Positions 24,847 through 34,780 of a stretch of 64,000 bases of DNA are shown here, in pieces. Made by a program: the position numbers and the translations under genes. Within the stretch, counting starts at the first letter, position 1, and every line of letters starts with the position of its first letter. The DNA comes from Streptomyces mutomycini (GTDB taxonomy: Bacteria > Actinomycetota > Actinomycetes > Streptomycetales > Streptomycetaceae). Location of the stretch: contig NZ_MAPV01000056.1 of assembly GCF_001700505.1 (NCBI RefSeq), positions 1-64,000 of the forward strand. Direction: 5' to 3'. The notes under the pieces were generated by a model. The model was not told where the DNA came from. It saw only the letters and a program-made list of their open reading frames with translations, and made no database searches.

Positions 24847-25027
24847 CTCCGGAGTCTCCCAGCGCCGTACAGGGTCCGGCAGCAGCTTTTCCCCGGCCGT
24901 CGCTCAGCGTGCGGAGGACGGAGATCTCTCCCCCGCCGAAGTGGTCGGAATGCCGCACCTGGCAGGCCACGTCAAGGAGAAAGGCGCCGCCGTCCGAACC
25001 AGGACAAGTGTGACCGGGATCCATAGT

Positions 25028-25115
25028 TTGCGGACCTTGGTTGGGTCGGAGCAGGCCGCAGGGGTGGCGGGGATCGTAGATTGCGGATCTTGGGGGTATT
25101 ACCTTGCGGACCTGC
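25028..25115. repeat. Three short direct repeats
   Basis: TTGCGGACCTTGG (25028), TTGCGGATCTTGG (25081) and TTGCGGACCTGC (25104), in the ~330-bp region upstream of the HEPN-like gene that otherwise holds no gene. Could be protein-binding sites. Confidence 0.4.
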
Positions 25116-25174
25116 ATCCCGGCTAGTCACGGTGTGTGAGTGCTGGAACCGTTCATCTGTCCTGTGCCATCGAA

Positions 25175-25610
25175 CCTGGCTGGCCGCGGCCCGGCGGATC
25201 GCTTCGCGCAGGACTTCGGGGCGCATCACCACGCCCTTGCCGTCGATCTGGATGACCAGGGGCATCTCGCGGGTGCACGGAGTGGGAATCCTCGCCCTGT
25301 AGGAGGCGGCGATATCGACGGGCGTCGGCGTCCATCAGCTCTTCAAGGCGGCGCTTGCCCACCACCTTCCCGCATCGTCGCTCGATCGCGGCGGCGGCCT
25401 GGTCAAACGAGCCTCTCGCCGCTTCCAGGACCGCAAGGCGGGCAAGCCTGCGGGAGTGCCGGCCGACGGGCAGCGACAGGTCCGCATCCGCCGGGTGCAC
25501 GTGGGACACGCCCCGGCCGCAACAGGCGATCCGGTTCACCCGCACCGGCTCGGACACGCAGGTTAAGCAGCGGGAGTGCGTCTTCTCCCGCCAGGCTCGA
25601 ACCTGTCCTT
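25175..25610 (-). pseudogene. ISKra4-family transposase N-terminal fragment, frameshifted
   Basis: Pieces recognisable as ISKra4-type transposase: CCGRGVS with the zinc-binding pair, LARLAVLEAARGSFDQAAAA, GKVVGKRRLEELMDADARR, then in another frame IQIDGKGVVMRPEVLREA, which holds the first catalytic Asp. The remainder is absent here; a C-terminal piece of the same family lies at 29265-29385 in the opposite orientation. Confidence 0.7.
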
Positions 25611-25660
25611 CCGGCGCGTGCACCACCGGCTGTCCTGCACCTTGCGCACCGCGTCCTAAC

Positions 25661-25706
25661 GCTCCGGCCTGGGAGATCGGCAACCGCCGATCTCCCAGGC
25701 CGGAGC
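25661..25706 (-). terminator. Perfect 21-bp hairpin after the MMPL gene
   Basis: Arms 25661-25681 and 25686-25706 pair without mismatch around the loop AACC. It lies 51 bp past the MMPL stop on its downstream side and probably terminates that operon, though an insertion-sequence origin is possible. Confidence 0.7.
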
Positions 25707-25756
25707 CGTTGGTTCGCCCCCGGTGAGGGGTGAGGCCAGACAGTACGTCCCGCCTC

Positions 25757-28072
25757 TTACACAGGGGAACCGCTGACGGGACGTACTGGTTCCGGGGTCT
25801 GTTCGCCGATGGACCGCGAGGCGGCTCCGCGCTGCTTGCCGAGCCGGGAGGACCAGGCTCGATCGCCGAGCAGCGCCATGGCGGCTGGCAGGAGAACTCC
25901 TCGGACGACGGTGGCGTCGATGAGAATGGCGACCGCCATGCCGACGCCCATCATCTTGTACTCGATGGCGGTGAGGCTGACGAACACGGTGAAGACAGCC
26001 GTCATGATCACGGCGGCACTGGTGACCACGCCCGCGCTGCTGCTGATGCCGCCGACGATGGAGTCGTTGGAGCTGGCCCCATCGGCCCACCGCTCCTTGA
26101 TCCGGCTGAGGATGAAGATGTGGTAGTCCATGCTCAGCCCGAAGAGGATGACGAACATGAACAGCGGCAGCCAGGCGACCACGCCACCGTAAGCCGTGAA
26201 GCCCAGCAGCGAGCCGAGGTGCCCGCTCTGGAAGACCCAGGTGAGCACGCCGTAGGCGGCGCCGATCGAGAGCAGGTTGAGCAGGATCGACACCAGCGGG
26301 ATGCTCCAGGAGCGGAAAGCGACGCCCAGCAGGACGAAGGCCAGTGCGAGGATGAAGACGAAGACCGCGACGGACCGGCTGTTGAGCTGGTTGGCGAAGT
26401 CGTACGGCATCGCCGTCTTGCCGCCGACCGCGTACTCGATGCCCTCCACGGTGCCGAGGGTCGCGGGCAGCACGGTGCCCCTCAGCTTTTCCAGGGACTC
26501 GTTCGACGCGTCGTCGGTGCCCTTCCCGATGAGCGGGACGCGCACGACCACCACGTCACCGACCTCGACCGAGGTGATCGGCTCGGCGATCCCGCTGCCG
26601 GGGGTGGCCGCCTGCTCGTGCAGGGCATCGATCGCCGTCCGCAGAGGGGGGGTGTCGGCACTCGAACCGTCGTCGGTGGCGATCGCGACACGGGCGGGGC
26701 TCGAGGCACCCGGGAAGGCGTCATTCATCCGGACCGCGGCGTCCACCGGGGCGACACTACGCGGCAGGCTGTCGGTCGTAGCCGGGTCCTGAAGCTTCAT
26801 GCCGAGCATGGGCAGGGCCATGACCAACAGGACGAGAGCGGCGATTCCACCGGTCAGAGCGGGGCGGCGCACCACGGTACGGGCCACCGCGGACCAGGTC
26901 CGCGACTCGCGTGCGACGGTCCTGCGCTTGCCGAACCAGGAGATGCGCGCCTTGTCGACGCGGTGCCCCAGGGCGGCGAGCACCGCCGGCAGCACGGTGA
27001 TGGAGCCGAGCACCGTGAGACCCACGACGATCACGGTGCCGGCCGTCAGCCCCTTGAAGACGTCGAGACCGGAGAAGAGGAGACCGCACACACAGACCAT
27101 CACGGTGAGGCCGGAAACCACCACGGCGTGACCGGACGTACGGGCCGTCATCGCGAGGGCGTCCTGGGTGCCGCGTCCCGCGATCCGTTCCTCCCGCTCC
27201 CTTCGCAGATAGAACAGCGCGTAGTCGATGCCGACGGCCATGCCGATGAGCAGGACGATGGAGGAGGCGGCACTGTTGACCGGCACGAACTGTCCGACGG
27301 TCTGCAGCAGGCCGAAGGTGCCGATGACCGCGGTCGCGGCGAGCAGCAGGGGGATACCGGCGGCGATCAGCGAGCCGAAGACGACGAGCAGGATCACCAG
27401 GGTCAGGGGCAGCGAGGTGAACTCGGCCTTCGCGAAGTCGTCCTTGATCGCGTCGTCGACGACCGCGTTCAGGCTGCGGTCACCGGCCTGCACGATCCGT
27501 AGGTCCGCGTTGCTGTCCTGCACCTCCTTCAGGGCGGCGACAGCCTCGTTGTAGTTCTCCTTCTGCTTCTCGATCGGTCCGCCGAGTTCGAAGGTCACCA
27601 GACCGGACCGGCCGTCCTCGGACACCCATCGCTCGCCGTCGGTTCCCGCGGGCGATCCGATGTCGCGAACCGCATCGCCGGTGCCGCGCAGTTTTTCGAC
27701 CAACTCCTCGGCCGCACCCTGCAGCTCGGGGCTCTCGGTGAACTTGGGTCCCTCGTCCTCGCGTGACTGGAACAGCACGCTCTCGCGGACAGAGTCACCG
27801 TTGTCCTCAGTGCGCACGATCTGCTGCGCCTTGCCCGCGTCACCGGGGTCGAGGGAGCGGGCTTCGGGTCCGCTGATCAGCGCGCTGGACATGATCGCGA
27901 CGACCCCCAGTACCAACCAGCCCGTGATGGCAAGGGCCTTGTGCCGGACCGACCATCCGGCGACGGACTCCACGACCCCACGGGGAGGTCCAACCGGCAG
28001 GGGGACCCGTTTCACGCGCTCCTCCCCTTCGCCTTCCGGGGTCCTGCGATGTAACTTGCCTTTGCGCAGCAT
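25757..28072 (-). CDS. MMPL-family RND transporter
   Basis: 771 residues with the duplicated MMPL/RND architecture: one N-terminal membrane helix (ALAITGWLVLGVVAIMSSAL), an extracytoplasmic loop of ~150 residues, five helices around GMAVGIDYALFYLRRERE, a long cytosolic/extracytoplasmic second half, and a second helix set containing FGLSMDYHIFILSRIKE. The paired GIDYALF and SMDYHIF motifs hold the Asp-Tyr proton-relay residues. Length is normal. AAGGAG lies 8 nt before the ATG at 28072. With the ArsR-type regulator upstream this is probably a regulated exporter of lipids or drugs; substrate unknown. Confidence 0.93.
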   Translation of the reverse strand: MLRKGKLHRRTPEGEGEERVKRVPLPVGPPRGVVESVAGWSVRHKALAITGWLVLGVVAIMSSALISGPEARSLDPGDAGKAQQIVRTEDNGDSVRESVLFQSREDEGPKFTESPELQGAAEELVEKLRGTGDAVRDIGSPAGTDGERWVSEDGRSGLVTFELGGPIEKQKENYNEAVAALKEVQDSNADLRIVQAGDRSLNAVVDDAIKDDFAKAEFTSLPLTLVILLVVFGSLIAAGIPLLLAATAVIGTFGLLQTVGQFVPVNSAASSIVLLIGMAVGIDYALFYLRREREERIAGRGTQDALAMTARTSGHAVVVSGLTVMVCVCGLLFSGLDVFKGLTAGTVIVVGLTVLGSITVLPAVLAALGHRVDKARISWFGKRRTVARESRTWSAVARTVVRRPALTGGIAALVLLVMALPMLGMKLQDPATTDSLPRSVAPVDAAVRMNDAFPGASSPARVAIATDDGSSADTPPLRTAIDALHEQAATPGSGIAEPITSVEVGDVVVVRVPLIGKGTDDASNESLEKLRGTVLPATLGTVEGIEYAVGGKTAMPYDFANQLNSRSVAVFVFILALAFVLLGVAFRSWSIPLVSILLNLLSIGAAYGVLTWVFQSGHLGSLLGFTAYGGVVAWLPLFMFVILFGLSMDYHIFILSRIKERWADGASSNDSIVGGISSSAGVVTSAAVIMTAVFTVFVSLTAIEYKMMGVGMAVAILIDATVVRGVLLPAAMALLGDRAWSSRLGKQRGAASRSIGEQTPEPVRPVSGSPV

Positions 28073-28148
28073 CGGCTGCTCTCCTTAAGCGTGGAGGAGC
28101 GTATCCAGAAAAACCTCGCCCAACGGCGAGGGACATGCCTTCCGAACA

Positions 28149-28180
28149 CTGGGTCGCCGAGTTGCAGCTCGGCGACCCAG
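28149..28180 (-). terminator. Hairpin between small membrane protein and MMPL genes
   Basis: Perfect 13-bp arms CTGGGTCGCCGAG / CTCGGCGACCCAG with a 6-nt loop, just after the stop at 28196. May terminate or attenuate transcription before the exporter gene. Confidence 0.65.
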
Positions 28181-28195
28181 CTCTGCGGTTGTGCG

Positions 28196-28444
28196 CTATT
28201 CGACTTCCTTGAGAATGCGCTCCAACGACTCCATCCGGATTGCGATGTCGGCCAGTTGGCGTTCGGTCTGTTGCTGAGCCTCAAGGGACTGCTCGGCGAG
28301 CTTGCGGTACTCCTCCTCGCGAGCCAGCACCGCCTTGGCGCGCCAGTTGGCGCCGAACTGCCAGATGATCACAGTGATCACCACGGTGACCAAGGTGAAG
28401 GCACCGATGACGCCGAACACTTCCTGCCAGTCGGTCTCGTTCAT
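28196..28444 (-). CDS. Small membrane protein with coiled coil
   Basis: 82 residues: one membrane helix (VIGAFTLVTVVITVIIWQF) then a charged heptad-like region (EEEYRKLAEQSLEAQQQTE, ADIAIRMESLERILKEVE) predicted to form a coiled coil in the cytoplasm. The start overlaps the ArsR-type regulator's stop, so the two are co-translated. No known family; may assist or sense the exporter encoded downstream. Confidence 0.75.
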   Translation of the reverse strand: MNETDWQEVFGVIGAFTLVTVVITVIIWQFGANWRAKAVLAREEEYRKLAEQSLEAQQQTERQLADIAIRMESLERILKEVE

Positions 28445-28794
28445 CAGACAGTCCCCTTCTCGTCTCGTCCACGTGCGGTGTCGGTACCGGTCATCTCCGG
28501 CACCACGGCCGCGATCGATTCCGGCGTCAGGTGGACCGCGAACGGCGTCACCTCGTAGAACTTCATCGCTTTCCCATCGGGTGAGATCTCCATCTGCGCA
28601 GACACGAGTCCCGCGGCCTCCAGCTTCTTCAGGTGAACCTGGAGGAGCGCGCGGCTGATCCCCATCTCCCGAGCCAACTGGCTCACGTACTTACGTCCGC
28701 CGGCCAGCACCGCCACCACCCGCAGACGGTGCGGGTTGGCCAGCGTCGCCAGCGTCAACACCAGTTCGTCTCCGCTTGGCAGAGGCATTTTCAT
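28444..28794 (-). CDS. ArsR-type winged-helix regulator
   Basis: About 116 residues. ArsR core ATLANPHRLRVVAVLAGG, then the recognition helix VSQLAREMGISRALLQVHL and KKLEAAGLVSAQ. No metal-binding cysteine pair, so it is probably not a metal sensor. ATGs at 28794 and 28788 and a TTG at 28815 are possible starts; I prefer 28794. First gene of the regulator-membrane protein-MMPL series. The upstream region has TTAGCA..TGCTGA near 28823, a possible operator. Confidence 0.85.
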   Translation of the reverse strand: MKMPLPSGDELVLTLATLANPHRLRVVAVLAGGRKYVSQLAREMGISRALLQVHLKKLEAAGLVSAQMEISPDGKAMKFYEVTPFAVHLTPESIAAVVPEMTGTDTARGRDEKGTV

Positions 28795-28815
28795 AGCAGC
28801 ACCGAGCACATGCAA

Positions 28816-29264
28816 AGATAAGTTAGCAGGTGCTGACTATTGTTGTCGCCTGCCGGACAGGAGGGCTGTCTGCCTGTTCACGATGGGCCGTACGAGCACG
28901 TCGTCCCAGTCGGCATGTGCCGCTCAGGAGACGCGTTGTAGCATCTCGTAGAGGATCTGATGGTGCTCGGGGCCTCTGAACGATGCCGGGGTGGTTGTCT
29001 CGCTGTTGTATGAGGTGACGAGCAAGTTCCTGTCAGGGGTGCACGGCCTCGCTGGTCCACACTCCTGAGCAGGTCGTCGCAGACGCCTTCGCCCGGGCCG
29101 CCTCGGCCGATGCCTAGACCGCGGACATACTCACCGCCGCTATCCTCGCTCGACACACCGAACGCGTGGCCACCGAGATGGCCACGGCAGCCGAACGGCT
29201 GCCTGCCGCCGACCGCATCCCGTCACCGCTGCCCCCCGGTCGCCTCGACCGACTCCACCACGAC
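28816..29264. other. Intergenic region with decayed sequence
   Basis: No intact gene seen. The right half (about 29100-29260, plus strand) probably belongs to the ISKra4-type remnant that becomes recognisable at 29265. Confidence 0.35.
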
Positions 29265-29385
29265 GCCCCTCGCCGCCGGCTGGCCAATCGCCATCGGAGC
29301 GTTTGAAGGCGCCTGCCGCCACCTGATCGCCGACCGTCTCGACATCACGGCGCCCGCCGTAGCCGTTCTCCAACTCGGCACCGTC
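29265..29385 (+). pseudogene. ISKra4-family transposase C-terminal fragment
   Basis: GWPIAIGAFEGACRHLIADR LDIT corresponds to the conserved end of ISKra4-type transposases around the last catalytic Glu. It ends abruptly near 29385 where a different transposase begins on the other strand. Confidence 0.6.
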
Positions 29386-29529
29386 ATTGATCCGCCAGCG
29401 GGACCGGATCGCCTTCAGATGGCGCCGTAGTAGATCGGCGAGGTGGTTGACGGTGCGCATGGACAGCGGCAGACGGCACTGGTAGGTAAGTGGGCAGGCG
29501 TCCTCAACGCGCTCTTCGGTATTTGTCAC
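29386..29529 (-). pseudogene. N-terminal fragment of a DDE transposase
   Basis: Starts MTNTEERVEDACPLTYQCRL and reads LADLLRRHLKAIRSRWRI, the beginning of a Streptomyces transposase with an N-terminal HTH and DDE_4 domain; the rest is replaced at the junction with the ISKra4 piece. Confidence 0.55.
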
Positions 29530-29601
29530 ACAACGCCAACGGCCTCCGGGGGCGCGCCGGTTACGCCCGCTTCGAGCCGCTTCGAGTGGCGGTACTGCAG
29601 G

Positions 29602-30053
29602 TCACAGGCGGGTGGTGAACCGGCCGTCAGGCAGTTTCCGCAACCAGCCGCGATCGACGAGTCTGACAAGCTTGCTGCGTAGCGGTTCGAGTTTGGCCTT
29701 CACGCTGGTGTCCACCCCCACCACCTGACCTCGCGGGCCATGACCGGCCCGGCGGCCTGCCGCACGGCGGCGATGATGCGCTGGTAGTCCCACGGGAGCG
29801 CGTCCTCCTCCACGCCGGGCTCGCGGTGCGGGATCAGCATCACCGTCCGTCCGCCCACCTGTCCCGGCATTGGCCGGGCTGAGGAACGTTCCTCGGCGAG
29901 CTGCCCGGTCATCCGTTCAAGGACGCGCTCGGCGACGGCGAGTTCGTCCCGCTCGGCCCGCACTTCCGCCAGCTGGTTGGCCAGCTGTTCTTCGAGTTCG
30001 TCCAGCTCCGCGCGCCACGCGGTGATCCGTTCCAGCAACTCGGGATCCAGCAT
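29602..30053 (-). pseudogene. Hypothetical coiled-coil protein with one frameshift
   Basis: Begins MLDPELLERITAWRAELDEL with a long charged coiled coil, continues through LPWDYQRIIAAVRQAAGPV, then shifts frame near 29725 into VGVDTSVKAKLEPLRSKLVR and DRGWLRKLPDGRFTTRL, a winged-helix-like end. The two parts together give the ~150-residue form seen in other Streptomyces, often beside transposases (recollection). Either a recent frameshift or a sequencing slip. Confidence 0.6.
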
Positions 30054-30126
30054 GCACCGGATCGTAGAGGGGCGCCCGACCCCAGCAGTTAGGAATCGGT
30101 TGTCCGGGGAGTGCCAGGTGGCTGGA

Positions 30127-30612
30127 TCAGCGGGACGGGAGTGAAGCCAGAGAGAGGTCCCACTGGTCAGCCGCGTGAACCAGCGCTGCGGCGTCCAACC
30201 TGACCTCCACGACGTACTGGTAGATGTCAGCCCTGTCCTCACCCTGTTGCCACGGAGGTGCCGCCTCCAGGGACAGATGAACGCGAATCACCGCGGTCTC
30301 ACCTGCGATTCGATTGGCGAGGCTGAAAGCCACGACCGGCTCGATGAACCACGTGTCCGGCGACAGCTCACCTTCGGTATCAGGTTCGGTGACGTCCACC
30401 GTCCCTGCGGCCACCGCGCGCAGCCACGCGGACACCTGGCGGGCCTCAGCGGTGAGCAGACATGGGTCGGCGAAGGACCAGCTTCCCTCAGGAGTCATCA
30501 CCGTGCCGTCAATGACCAGCCAGTTGTCGTCGTACGAGTCGCCCCGGACGGTGGCGAACTGATAACGCACTGGGCGGAGGTCGACACTGCTGGAGAGATC
30601 GTTCAAGAGCAC
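30127..30612 (-). CDS. WapI-type immunity-like hypothetical protein
   Basis: About 161 residues, acidic, mixed alpha/beta. Phrases such as [32 protein letters not shown] and [14 protein letters not shown] recall a Streptomyces family annotated as WapI-family immunity proteins (recollection). No toxin gene is adjacent, so a solitary immunity or housekeeping role is possible. The start is uncertain (GTG 30612 or TTG 30606); the longer frame to 30735 has no convincing start. Confidence 0.55.
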   Translation of the reverse strand: MLLNDLSSSVDLRPVRYQFATVRGDSYDDNWLVIDGTVMTPEGSWSFADPCLLTAEARQVSAWLRAVAAGTVDVTEPDTEGELSPDTWFIEPVVAFSLANRIAGETAVIRVHLSLEAAPPWQQGEDRADIYQYVVEVRLDAAALVHAADQWDLSLASLPSR

Positions 30613-30787
30613 TGGGCCAGGATGGCATGCGCTGGCCAGCAGGACGGGCTGCGCTTCCCAGCCTAGCCTCGGGCTTGCACGAGGTGGGTTGTCCGACGCT
30701 TGATCAGATAAGCGGAGAATGCTCCTGACCTGCAACGATGGGACTTGTCTAGGGTCCAGTCAGCCGCAGGAAAGAAGCACTCTCCAG

Positions 30788-31924
30788 GTGAGTAAGCGTA
30801 TCGGGTCTCGTACCCGCGCGTCCGCGTCGAGGGCAGTGGCAGCGGGACGGTCTCGCAGGCCGGTGCGGTGCTGTTGGTCGAGACGGTCCGAAAGTTGGGT
30901 CTGGACACCGCGATATCGACGGCGTTGGCGCCGTGGCGCAAGCCGCGGGCAGTGCATGAGCCGGGCAAGATCCTGCTGGATGTCGCACTCGGAGTCGCTC
31001 TGGGCGGGGACTGCCTCGCCGATGTCGCCCTGCTGCGGGCCGAGCCGGCCGTGTTCGGGCCGGTGGCCTCCGACCCGACGGTTTCACGGCTCATTGACGC
31101 CCTTGCCGCTGCCGGACCAAAGGCGCTCACCGCGATTCGGTCGGCTCGGGCGAAAGTACGCTCGCGGGTCTGGGAACTGGCCGGGGCGAACGGCCCCGCC
31201 GCCGACGGCTCGGTGATCGTGGACATCGACGGCGTGCTCGTCCAGCGCAACTCGCCCTGGCCCAACTCCCCAAACACCTGCGACGGGGCCGTCAGACACT
31301 GATCCGCACCGACTCCGCCGGCGGCACCCACGCCTTCCTCGACTGGCTCTCCAAACCGGGCCGGTGGCTGTCGTACTCCGTCGGAATGACCATCACCGAC
31401 GCCCATCCACCAGGCCGTGCTGAAAATCCCGAACAAGGCATGGACACCGGCCTATGACTCCGGTGGCACCGAGCGGCCCGGCGCCTGGGTCGCGGAGATC
31501 ACCGACATGCCCGACCTGACCACCTGGCCGAAAGAGATGCGGCTGATCGATCGCAAAGAACGCCCGCACCCCGGGGCCCAGTTGCGCTTTGCGCTTCACC
31601 GACCTCGTCGGACTACGGCTCACCTGCTTCGCGACCAACACCAAGGGCGGCCAACTCGCCGACCTCGAACTACGTCACCGCCGCCGGGCCCGCTGCGAGG
31701 ACCGCATCCGAAACGCCCGAGACACCGGCCTGCGCAACCTCCCCTTGCACGACACCGCTCAGAACCAGATCTGGCTGGAGATCATCTCCCTCGCACTCGA
31801 CCTACTCGCCTGGATGCCGATGCTCGCCCTGACCGCAGAGACCCGCCGCTGGGAGCCCAAACGGCTTCGACTACGGCTGTTCTCTGCCGCCGCCCAGCTG
31901 GTCACCACGGGCCGCCGCCGCTAG
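30788..31924 (+). pseudogene. IS1380-family transposase with internal deletion
   Basis: Coding character runs from GTG 30788 (VSKRIGS) through AVLLVETVRKLGLDTAIS, PGKILLDVALGVALGG and VIVDIDGVLV (first catalytic Asp). A stretch of roughly 70-80 codons is missing near 31245, and frame changes follow at ~31270, ~31405 and ~31590 before GLRLTCFATNTKGGQLADLE, NQIWLEIISLALDLLAWMPM and the end at 31924. Inactive. Confidence 0.8.
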
Positions 31925-32181
31925 CTCCGCTTCACCGCCCGATGGCCCTGGACGGATGTGATCACCCGCGCGAACCAACGGCTCGCAGCCCTACAGAACC
32001 CCGGCTGACCAGCGACTCCGACCGCCCCGACGAACCAGCGACATCCTGGAACCGTGGAACCCGGCGCCCACCCGACGCGACAGCCGGGCCGTCAACCTGC
32101 CCCGGCCCACGAAGTTCCGCACCTCGCAAGCACAGAGTCCCCGTCAGCGCACCGACGAGGACTCATGAACGATCGAGGCTA

Positions 32182-33598
32182 GTGTGATGCGCCAGAAATC
32201 CTGAGGGTTAGTTCTGCTCTGTTTTCTGGTCGGTGGTTCCGACTTTGGTGAGGTAGTCGGCGAGGGAATTGAGGATCTCGTCGGCGGTCTTGGTCCAGGT
32301 GAAGGGCCGCGGGTTCTCGTTCCAGGTGTCGATCCACGCAGTGATGTCGTCCTCCAGTGCCTTCACGGAGGTGTGGACGCCGCGGCGGATGAGCTTGTCG
32401 GTGAGCAGGCCGAACCACCGCTCCACCTGGTTCATCCAAGAGGAGCCGGTGGGGGTGAAATGGACGTGGAAGCGGGGGTGTTTGCCGAGCCACGTCCTGA
32501 TGTCGGCGGTGTTGTGGGTGGCGTAGTTGTCGCAGACGAGGTGCACGTCGAGTCCGGCGGGCACCGCCTTGTCGATCCGGATCAGGAACTTCTTGAACTC
32601 GATCGCCCGGTGGCGGCGGTGCAGTGCTGATATGACGGTGCCGTCGGCGATGTTGAAGGCGGCGAACAGGCTGGTGATGCCGTGCCGCACATAGTCGTGG
32701 GTACGCCGTTCGGGCATACCCGGCATCATCGGCAGCACCGGCTGGGACCGGTCCAGCGCCTGGATCTGGCTCTTCTCGTCCACGCAGAGCACGACCGCCT
32801 TCTCGGGCGGGTGGTGGTACAGGCCGACAACGTCGACGACCTTGGCGACGAACTGCGGATCGGTGGACAGCTTGAAGGAGTCCTGCAGGTGGGGCTTGAG
32901 GTCGAACCGTTTCCAGATTCGCCCGATCGTCGACTTCGACAGGCCGGAGTGCTGGGCCATCGAGGCCCGCGACCAGTGCGTGTCCTGGCCCGGGACCGAC
33001 TCCAGGGTGGCCACGACGAAACCTCCTCGACCTGGTCGAGGAGGATCGAGGGCGGCCGGCCCGAGCGCGGCTCGTCATGCAGACCATCGAGGCGCTTCGC
33101 GATGAACCGGGCCCGCCAGCGGTCCACGGTCGACCTGTCGATGCCAAGGTCGGCCGCAGCCTGCTGATTCGTCCCGCCCTCCGCGCAGCGCAGCACGATC
33201 CTGGCACGCAACGCGAGGAACTGAGCGGTCTTGGCCCGCCGCGCCCACTGCTGCAGCTGCCTGCGCTCAGTCCCGTCGAGGATCAGGTCGGCCTTCGGCC
33301 GGCCAATCCACCCGGCGTCCTCAAACCCGGCCATCCGCTCCGCCGCGAAAGCCCGACGCCACTTGCCGACCGTCTGGCCTGAACACCCACGAGCCGTGCG
33401 ACACCAGCGTTTGACATGCCCTCAGCGCACGCCAGGATGATGCGGGCCTTCTCAGCCGAGCGCCGGTGCGGCACCTCTGTCCGGCGCAACAACTCGGCAC
33501 GCTCGGCCTCGGACAACGTGATCGCCACAGCACAAGGCCCCGAATGCGACATGACAACAGGGTACTTACTAACCCTCAGGATTTCTGGCGCATCACAC
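32182..33598. mobile_element. IS630-family element A
   Basis: Bounded by perfect ~31-bp inverted repeats beginning GTGTGATGCGCCAGAAATCC (left end 32182; right end 33598 in inverse). TA dinucleotides flank it at 32180-32181 and 33599-33600, the TA duplication typical of IS630/Tc1-mariner elements. Length 1417 bp. Confidence 0.9.
32208..33552 (-). pseudogene. IS630-family transposase (element A), frameshifted
   Basis: Three frames together give a full IS630 transposase. N-terminal HTH: SEAERAELLRRTEVPHRRSA, then after a shift near 33420 [20 protein letters not shown] and [20 protein letters not shown], then after a shift near 33012 the intact catalytic domain (268 residues from 33014) with the DDE residues in [17 protein letters not shown] and NQVERWF. 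Two frame changes make transposition unlikely unless ribosomal frameshifting occurs. Confidence 0.85.
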
Positions 33599-33608
33599 TA
33601 GTGCCGCG

Positions 33609-34751
33609 TCAGGCAACGTTCGCCCTGTCGACGACGGCTTGTAGGTGCTGGTCGTCGGCGTGGCGGTTTCGCCAGATGATGTAGCGGCGGATCATGCTGC
33701 CCTGTTCCTTGTGGTTGGCGTGGTCGGTGCCGTCGAGGGCGAAGTAGCGCAGGGCGGTGAACTGGGCCTCGATGCGGTTGAGCCAGGAGCTGTTGGTCGG
33801 TGTGTAGGCGATCTCGACGTTGTTCGCGGCAGCCCAGATGCCGACCGTTGGCACCTCTTCGTGGTCAGGTGCGGGGAGAAGTTGTCGGCCACGATCGCGA
33901 TCCTGACGTCGGCCGGGTAGAGGCTGCGCAGGTAGCGGCAGAACTCCAGGAACTGGGTGCGCCGCTTGACCGGTTTGATGTGGCCGTAGAGCTTGTCCTT
34001 GGAAAGATCCAGAGCGGCGAACAGGTGCCGTACCCCGCCGTAACGGTTGTAGGTCCCTCGCCGCCGCCGGCGCGGTTCGCGATCGGGATCCTTGTGCTTG
34101 CCGCCGCGCTGGGCTCACTGCCGGCCCGGGTGGGGCATCAGGTTGAGCGGACCGAACTCGTCCATGCAGAAGATGACTTCGGGTTCGTCTCCCTGAGGTA
34201 TGACCTCGCCGTCGGCGATCGCGTACAGGTGCTCGACCCGCGCTTTCTTGGCCGCGTAGTCCGGATCGCGGGAGGTCTTCCAGGTCTTCAGGCGTTGAAA
34301 GGAGCGCCCTCCTCGCGGAGCAGGATGCGCAGGCCCTCGTGGCTGATGTCGTCGACCACCCCCTCGGCGACCAGGAAGCCCGCCAGCTGGCCAGGCTCCA
34401 GGTCGAGAACGGCAGGTCGTGCTCGGTCGGCTTGGACTTCGCGATCTTCTTGATCTCACGGCGCTCCGGCAGTGTGAACGTCTTCGGCCGGCCACCGGAG
34501 TACTTCGGATACAGAGAGTTGAAGCCGTTGGCGTTGAAATTGTGGATCACGTCCCGGACCCGGTCCGCGCTGGTGAAGGTGACTTCGGCGATCTTCGCTA
34601 CCGGCATGCCTTGGGCGGACAGCAGGACCATCTGGGCCCGCCGCCAGGTCACCACCGAACCGGTGCCGCGGCGGATGATCCGCAGCAGTTTGCGGCCCTC
34701 GTCGTCATCGATCTGCCGCACCCGCACCTGTCCCGCCACGACCTCGAACAT
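33609..34751 (-). pseudogene. IS630-family transposase (element B), frameshifted
   Basis: N-terminal part in frame from GTG/ATG near 34751: RIIRRGTGSVVTWRRAQMVL, GMPVAKIAEVTFTSADRVRD, SGGRPKTFTLPERREI. The middle is in other frames (YAIADGEVIPQ; FCMDEFGPLNLMPH with the first Asp; VRIAIVADNFSPH with the second Asp), and the C-terminus returns to the first frame (TNSSWLNRIEAQFTAL with the Glu; ending VVDRANVA inside the terminal repeat). Several frameshifts; inactive. Confidence 0.8.
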
Positions 34752-34780
34752 AGCGGGCGTGGGCCCGTAGGCTGCGGACG

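Noticed and set aside
25730..27502. 590-codon plus-strand frame opposite the MMPL gene
   Set aside because: Asp/Gly/His-rich antisense translation; MMPL helices and motifs are on the minus strand.
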